64,000 nt of DNA, taken from positions 1 to 64,000 of the forward strand of contig PYST01000042.1 of NCBI GenBank assembly GCA_003049485.1, written 5' to 3'. The notes beneath the pieces were generated by a model. It worked only from the letters and a program-made list of their open reading frames with translations. It made no database searches and was not told the DNA's origin. The position numbers were made by a program, and so were the translations under genes. How positions within the stretch are numbered: the stretch's first letter is position 1; the number at the start of each line of letters is the position of its first letter. Of the stretch, positions 59,759-64,000 are shown piece after piece. Source of the stretch: Ophioceras dolichostomum (lineage: Eukaryota > Ascomycota > Sordariomycetes > Magnaporthales > Ophioceraceae).

Positions 59759-62695
59759 CTTCCTGTCCGTCCTCCACTTTCTACTCTCTTCGTGGTATTA
59801 CCTTCTCATCTAGAGAAATTCCAAGGGGGGAGGGAGGAGGACTAAAGGAAGGTGGAGTGAGCCTCCCTCCCAAGTCCAGCTCGGATTAGACCAGCCCAAC
59901 CAACCACCAGTGTCAACAACAACGACGAAGACGAGGGCGACGACGATGACTACGGCAACGACTGCCCACGTCCTGTTCCATCACACTCACGACCAGGTGG
60001 GTATTGGAAAACACGACGACGCTGGGATGGCCGGCCGGCTATTAAAACGGGGAAAACAAAATGAAGATCGGGAAAGATCCAAAGGGAACAGAAAAAAAAA
60101 GAAGAAGAAAGAGGACATAGCGTCCAGGACTTTTCCTGGGATTGGACCTCTCTTTCTCTATCTCTAGGATCAGGGATTGGACGGAGAAGATGAGGGGCCG
60201 GGCGAGAGCCAAGCCAAGGAGCCCCAACGATCGAAGCCGCGCTCCCCCTGGCTCGTTCGCTCGAATCGGGAATGCAGGTTGGGATGGTCGTCCCCTAGGC
60301 TAGATAGAGAGAGAGAGAGAGAGAGAGAGAAGAAAGCCTCAGATGAGGATGAGGTGATAGGGAACCTCGGAAGGAGGAGGGGGGGCTCCTAGCTCGGGGG
60401 AAACACCGCTGCATGTGTGTGTGGACCGAGCATATGCGGCGGCATATCGAGAAATGTTCGGACGAGACGACCGCCAGACGGAGAGCCTGTCGCATCGTCT
60501 CCTGCCAGCTCCACCCCAGGAGCCTAGTCCGAAAAAGCATTGAGATGTGAAATGCGACATGTCGTTCGCACAGCTAGTCGTTCACGAGCGGACAACAATA
60601 CATCGAGCGGGCGGACGAAGTGTGACAGGGCGAGCGAGTTGAGCAGGGCGGGCGAGCAGTGAGTGGGTGACGAGATACTTTGATACGTGATGGACGTCCG
60701 CGCCGGCACTGGTAATTTTCTTTGAACATGGTTCCCATCGTCTGTGCGCACACAACGCTCAATCAAAGCTTGCTTTTGGGGGAGGATGCGGACTAAGTAA
60801 ACTAGGGCAGGCTGGGAGGCTCCACCACTGGTGTTGTTCAGCTACGGCCAGGTTTGGTGTTTCCCCCTTGCTCCTGCTTGATGCAGGTTATCGTGCGGTC
60901 GGTCGGTCAATCTCCATCGCGGAATGAGGCTTCGGGATTCCGTGTCCGTATCACCTCGTGCTGCTTGGAATCTTGCTGCGGCTCACATCTCGTGATCACG
61001 CTTGTTCGCTCGCTCACACAAAATCGGATCCTTCTGTAAATTCCGTCGGACTCTTGGCTGCGCTCAGTCAGTGAGAGTGGGCAACGTGCCTCTTTGGTCC
61101 ATCTGCTCTTCACTCCTTCTCGTTCCTTTAGAGTGTTTTCCTAGATCAGACGATGACGGAGCAAGAAAAGAGACTGGAGCGATGCAGAGAGGCCTCGGCG
61201 ATGCAGCAGATTTGCTTGATGTAGGGGTGAGAATTTTGGAACGGCTTGGGTCTCGGGATCCCTGCACGTGCGGTTCCTCACGTCCAATCTCAGCGCTGTG
61301 TGTTCACTGTGATGTGGTGGGTGTGGCGGGGTCGTCACTTCAAGTTCAGAGTGCGCCCACAAAAAGAGGTGCTGGCACACGGGAACCGACAGTAACATCG
61401 CCCAGTTTCTCGGGAGCTGCCATCAATTTCCCCACCACACCATCATCAATCTCACAGGGCATGAAAAACCGTTCCCCACACACTCACGACAGCAATATCT
61501 TGGGAGGTGGCCAGCGCTGGAGCCATGATCTGTCCCGTTCTGTTTCACGATTCGCACTCAAGCGAGAATACAATAGGCGACAGCTTGCGTGCTCGTCCCT
61601 GGATTTCGTAGCCATGATCGACTGATGAACCAAAGGTCCAAGGTCCCAGGGACAGTCGGTTGGCGGTCCTCGTCCTCGTGATCGCCTCTCTCGCTTCGGC
61701 CTCAGGAAATTCCGGGTGACTGCATCAGCGAATCTCATCTCGGAGAAGCTGTCGAGAATTGATGCGTACCACAAAAGTTTTCCTTCCCAAGCATTCTTTC
61801 TCGCCCCCTTTTTCCTTTTCCAGCTTCCCACGTTTCCTGATCGCCTGCTTGTCTGTTCAGTGTATCGTGTGAGCATTTCGATCTTCCCTCTTGTGCTTCC
61901 CACCATCTATCTGTCATCGTCGACGAACGACGATGAGGGAAGGAGATCCAGCAAAGATTTGAGAGATCATATGCAGCGCTGCTGTGAATCTTGAACTAAG
62001 AAAAACTGCCGTCGCAGCGAGGCCGCTAAAAATAAGGCGTCCCCCACAGGCCCACAGCAGGGTCCCACCCAGACCTGCGGCTCTTTCGAGACGGACCTCG
62101 TCTGTCCATGGAGTGAGTTCGGCATTACTAAAGGGTTACCTCACCTCACCTCGAGAAATGGGCCGATTCTTTTCCCCGCCATGTCCTTGGCTTTGCTTTG
62201 ACTTTGCATCTTCTTCTTGGTCTCCTTTTGCATGTTTTTCTTCCTCTTCCTGACGGCGGTTCCTAGTAGGTACAAATAGTGACTAACGGCAGCAACGTCA
62301 AGCAGCTGCTCTTAGCGGCTTCAAAGTCCGGCATCATTTCGGCGACCCTATGAGGATAGTAATAGTGCATGTCATCACCTGTCCTCGTCTCCGAGGTTCC
62401 GGAATGGCTTTACACCATTCCAAGAAGAAAAGCACTCCCCGATTCTCTTATGTTCTCTTTACTCCCTTGCTAATGAACACCTGCTTGCAACATGTACCAA
62501 TGAGCGTGTGAGTACCAGTATCGCGGGTGTCTCTCAACCCTCATATTCCTGTATCTGGTCATTCTTTGTACGTTTCTGGAGTAAGCCAAAAAAAAAAAAA
62601 AAAACTGCCCAAGCTCGGCCACAAGCGCCCTGAAATGTTATCTCAAGTGTACCTACATGCATAAACGCCCAATGCGCCCAATACCATCACCATCA
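59759..62695. other. Gene-poor 2.9 kb region
   Basis: Long upstream region of the membrane-protein gene plus the 3' flank of the RHS gene. Contains an (AG)n microsatellite and an A17 run. No supported gene; the longest frame (61002-61625) is not protein-like. Confidence 0.5.
60306..60330. repeat. (AG)n microsatellite
   Basis: A perfect dinucleotide run of about 12 AG units. Confidence 0.95.
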
Positions 62696-64000
62696 TCATC
62701 GAGTCTTTGGAAGCCCTTCATCCGAAGCCGGCGCACACCTAGCCCTAGTACTAGCCATAATCATCTCCCTCGTCATCCTCTGCGGCAAGCCCGCGAGGTT
62801 CGAGATCCCTCTCAAGTGATACAGCCACGCGGACGACCCCCCCGCCCTCGGCCCCCACAAGCCCGGGTCCTGCCCCTGCGCCTGTGCCTCCGCCTGGAGC
62901 AGGTGCCTCGGGAACGCGAACGTGAGGCCCCTCCGGAAGTCGGCGGGACTCAACCCTTTCTTCTTGATCAGCCAGTGCAGGGTCGTCACGGCCGACGGCG
63001 TCTGCATGTCTTCGATCTTGAGCTGGAACGCCGTGATGCGCGCGAACGCGGCGTTGGGCCGCCAGAAGGACCGGTCGCCGAACGTCTCGACGCAACCCCC
63101 CTTCCTGCCGCCCTGGAACGACCCGTCGAGGCAGGGAAACTGCGCCATGAGGAACCCGTCAAACTCGGCGTAGTCGTACCCTTCGCTGCGCAGCACATTC
63201 TGCTTGGCGTGCTCCGCGTGGATCGGCGGTCGGTTGGTTCCCCAGTCGGCCTGGAACTGCCAGTGCTCCGAGGGCATGCCCCTCTCGCCCGGGCGGTGGC
63301 CGACCGCGCTCATCAGGAGGGGCTGCAGCGGCTTCTGCCCCCACTCGCCGGTGTCCGGGTTCTGCGACTTGAAGTCCGTCTGCGTGCCCAGGTAGTCGAA
63401 CAGGGGCCGAACGTTGCTCTCCTGGAGCATGCGCACGACGCTGGGGATGGCAGAGGGGTGGTTGTACCGGGTTTCGGAGAACACGACCCGGTCGTTGATC
63501 GACCTGATGGCGTTGATGGTGTAGCCGCCTGTGGGTAGGCGGGGGTCTGGGATGGCGTATTGGAGTTTGAAGGGGCAGAGGCCGGAGGGATCGGCGGAGT
63601 TGATCGGGTCGGCGCCGCAGTAGAGGTAGACGTTCAGCCCTGCGGCGACGGCCAGCGGATCCGGAGTCAGCCAGCGGCCGAGCCCGGGAATGAAGTATCG
63701 GCGCTCGAAGTAGCAGAGCCCCGTCTCGGAGTCCCGCTCCTTGGCGGCGTAGCGGTAGCGTTTGTCAACCTGCAGGAGGGGACTCGAGACGGCATCGTAG
63801 GTCGTGGTCCCGTACGGTGAATACTCCTCCATGGAAATGACGTTTCCCTCGTCGTCCAGCTCGAGGGAGACGGACGATGTGAGGTCGGACGAGAGCTGAT
63901 ATCGCATTACTGGTCTTTCGAACAGGAAGACATTCTGCTCCTTGTTGATACCGCTGGCGGTGGTCTCGTCGTCGTCGGCAGAAGTGATGATTCGTTTGGC
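62696..64000 (-). CDS. RHS-repeat core protein with unknown C-terminal domain (3' end only)
   Basis: The gene runs off the right edge; 434 codons are visible, in one open frame from 64000 to a stop at 62696. The N-terminal part is the RHS core signature: SPYGTTTYDA, YRYAAKERDSETGLCYFERR, then the GRWLTPDP block and NVYLYCGADPINSADPSGL. In bacterial RHS and Tc-toxin C proteins this core forms a shell around a variable toxic tip and is cut just after the DPxGL motif. Here about 285 residues follow that motif, beginning CPFKLQYAIPDPR, with Trp/His-rich text (GMPSEHWQFQADWGT, NRPPIHAEHAKQNVL). I recognise no toxin family in this tip. Such genes are mainly bacterial and scattered in fungi, suggesting ancestral transfer. 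No intron is visible. Upstream YD repeats should lie beyond the window. Confidence 0.85.
   Translation of the reverse strand, partial: AKRIITSADDDETTASGINKEQNVFLFERPVMRYQLSSDLTSSVSLELDDEGNVISMEEYSPYGTTTYDAVSSPLLQVDKRYRYAAKERDSETGLCYFERRYFIPGLGRWLTPDPLAVAAGLNVYLYCGADPINSADPSGLCPFKLQYAIPDPRLPTGGYTINAIRSINDRVVFSETRYNHPSAIPSVVRMLQESNVRPLFDYLGTQTDFKSQNPDTGEWGQKPLQPLLMSAVGHRPGERGMPSEHWQFQADWGTNRPPIHAEHAKQNVLRSEGYDYAEFDGFLMAQFPCLDGSFQGGRKGGCVETFGDRSFWRPNAAFARITAFQLKIEDMQTPSAVTTLHWLIKKKGLSPADFRRGLTFAFPRHLLQAEAQAQGQDPGLWGPRAGGSSAWLYHLRGISNLAGLPQRMTREMIMASTRARCAPASDEGLPKTR

Noticed and set aside
1..64000. CRISPR arrays, bacterial operons, rRNA genes
   Set aside because: No regularly spaced direct repeats, ribosome-binding sites or rRNA segments were seen; the gene structure is plainly fungal.

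Overview
This window is nuclear DNA of a filamentous ascomycete (Pezizomycotina, most likely a Sordariomycete). The evidence is the short introns with GT..CTAAC/CTGAC..AG signals, the gene families present (AA9 polysaccharide monooxygenase, DUF7580, DUF3632, fungal C2H2 protein, PMCA-type calcium pump, Ste6-like exporter), a eukaryotic tRNA-Val(AAC) without encoded CCA, and long intergenic spacers. Species cannot be fixed from the sequence. Exon coordinates were worked out by hand from splice signals and reading-phase continuity; each multi-exon CDS is given as its outer span with exons listed in the evidence.

Left part (1-16 kb): tRNA-Val(AAC); a secreted AA9 monooxygenase; an unassigned acidic low-complexity ORF lying in frame behind the stop of a Ste6-like ABC exporter; a PBDC1-family protein; and a DHA1-type MFS transporter.

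Middle (16-33 kb): a divergent DUF7580 / C2H2 zinc-finger pair sharing a 465 bp spacer; a type II membrane protein with a fucose-lectin-like ectodomain; an anion:cation symporter-type MFS permease beside a secreted, probably bicovalent flavin oxidoreductase of the BBE/AA7 type; an ADP-ribosylglycohydrolase; and an eight-cysteine hydrophobin-like secreted protein.

Right part (33-64 kb): a 1362-residue ankyrin/coiled-coil protein; 4.4 kb without a clear gene but with an LTR-like fragment and a 28 bp tandem duplication; a small secreted protein with two beta-gamma-crystallin calcium signatures; a PMCA-type Ca2+-ATPase with a GC-AG intron; a gene-poor stretch of about 5.3 kb with an assembly gap; a divergent RNase T1-like protein; a DUF3632 gene broken by two stop codons of the C-to-T-at-CpA (RIP) kind; a membrane protein with a long disordered tail; and, running off the right edge, the 3' end of an RHS-core protein of bacterial toxin type.

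There is no single pathway or clear biosynthetic cluster. The themes are secretion and surface biology (AA9, flavin oxidase, lectin, hydrophobin-like, crystallin-like), transport (Ste6-like, two MFS, PMCA), and several families tied to conflict or fast evolution (DUF7580/C2H2, RNase-like, RHS). The most unusual items are the RHS gene, the crystallin-like secreted protein, the RNase T1-like protein with lost catalytic residues, and the RIP-broken DUF3632 gene.
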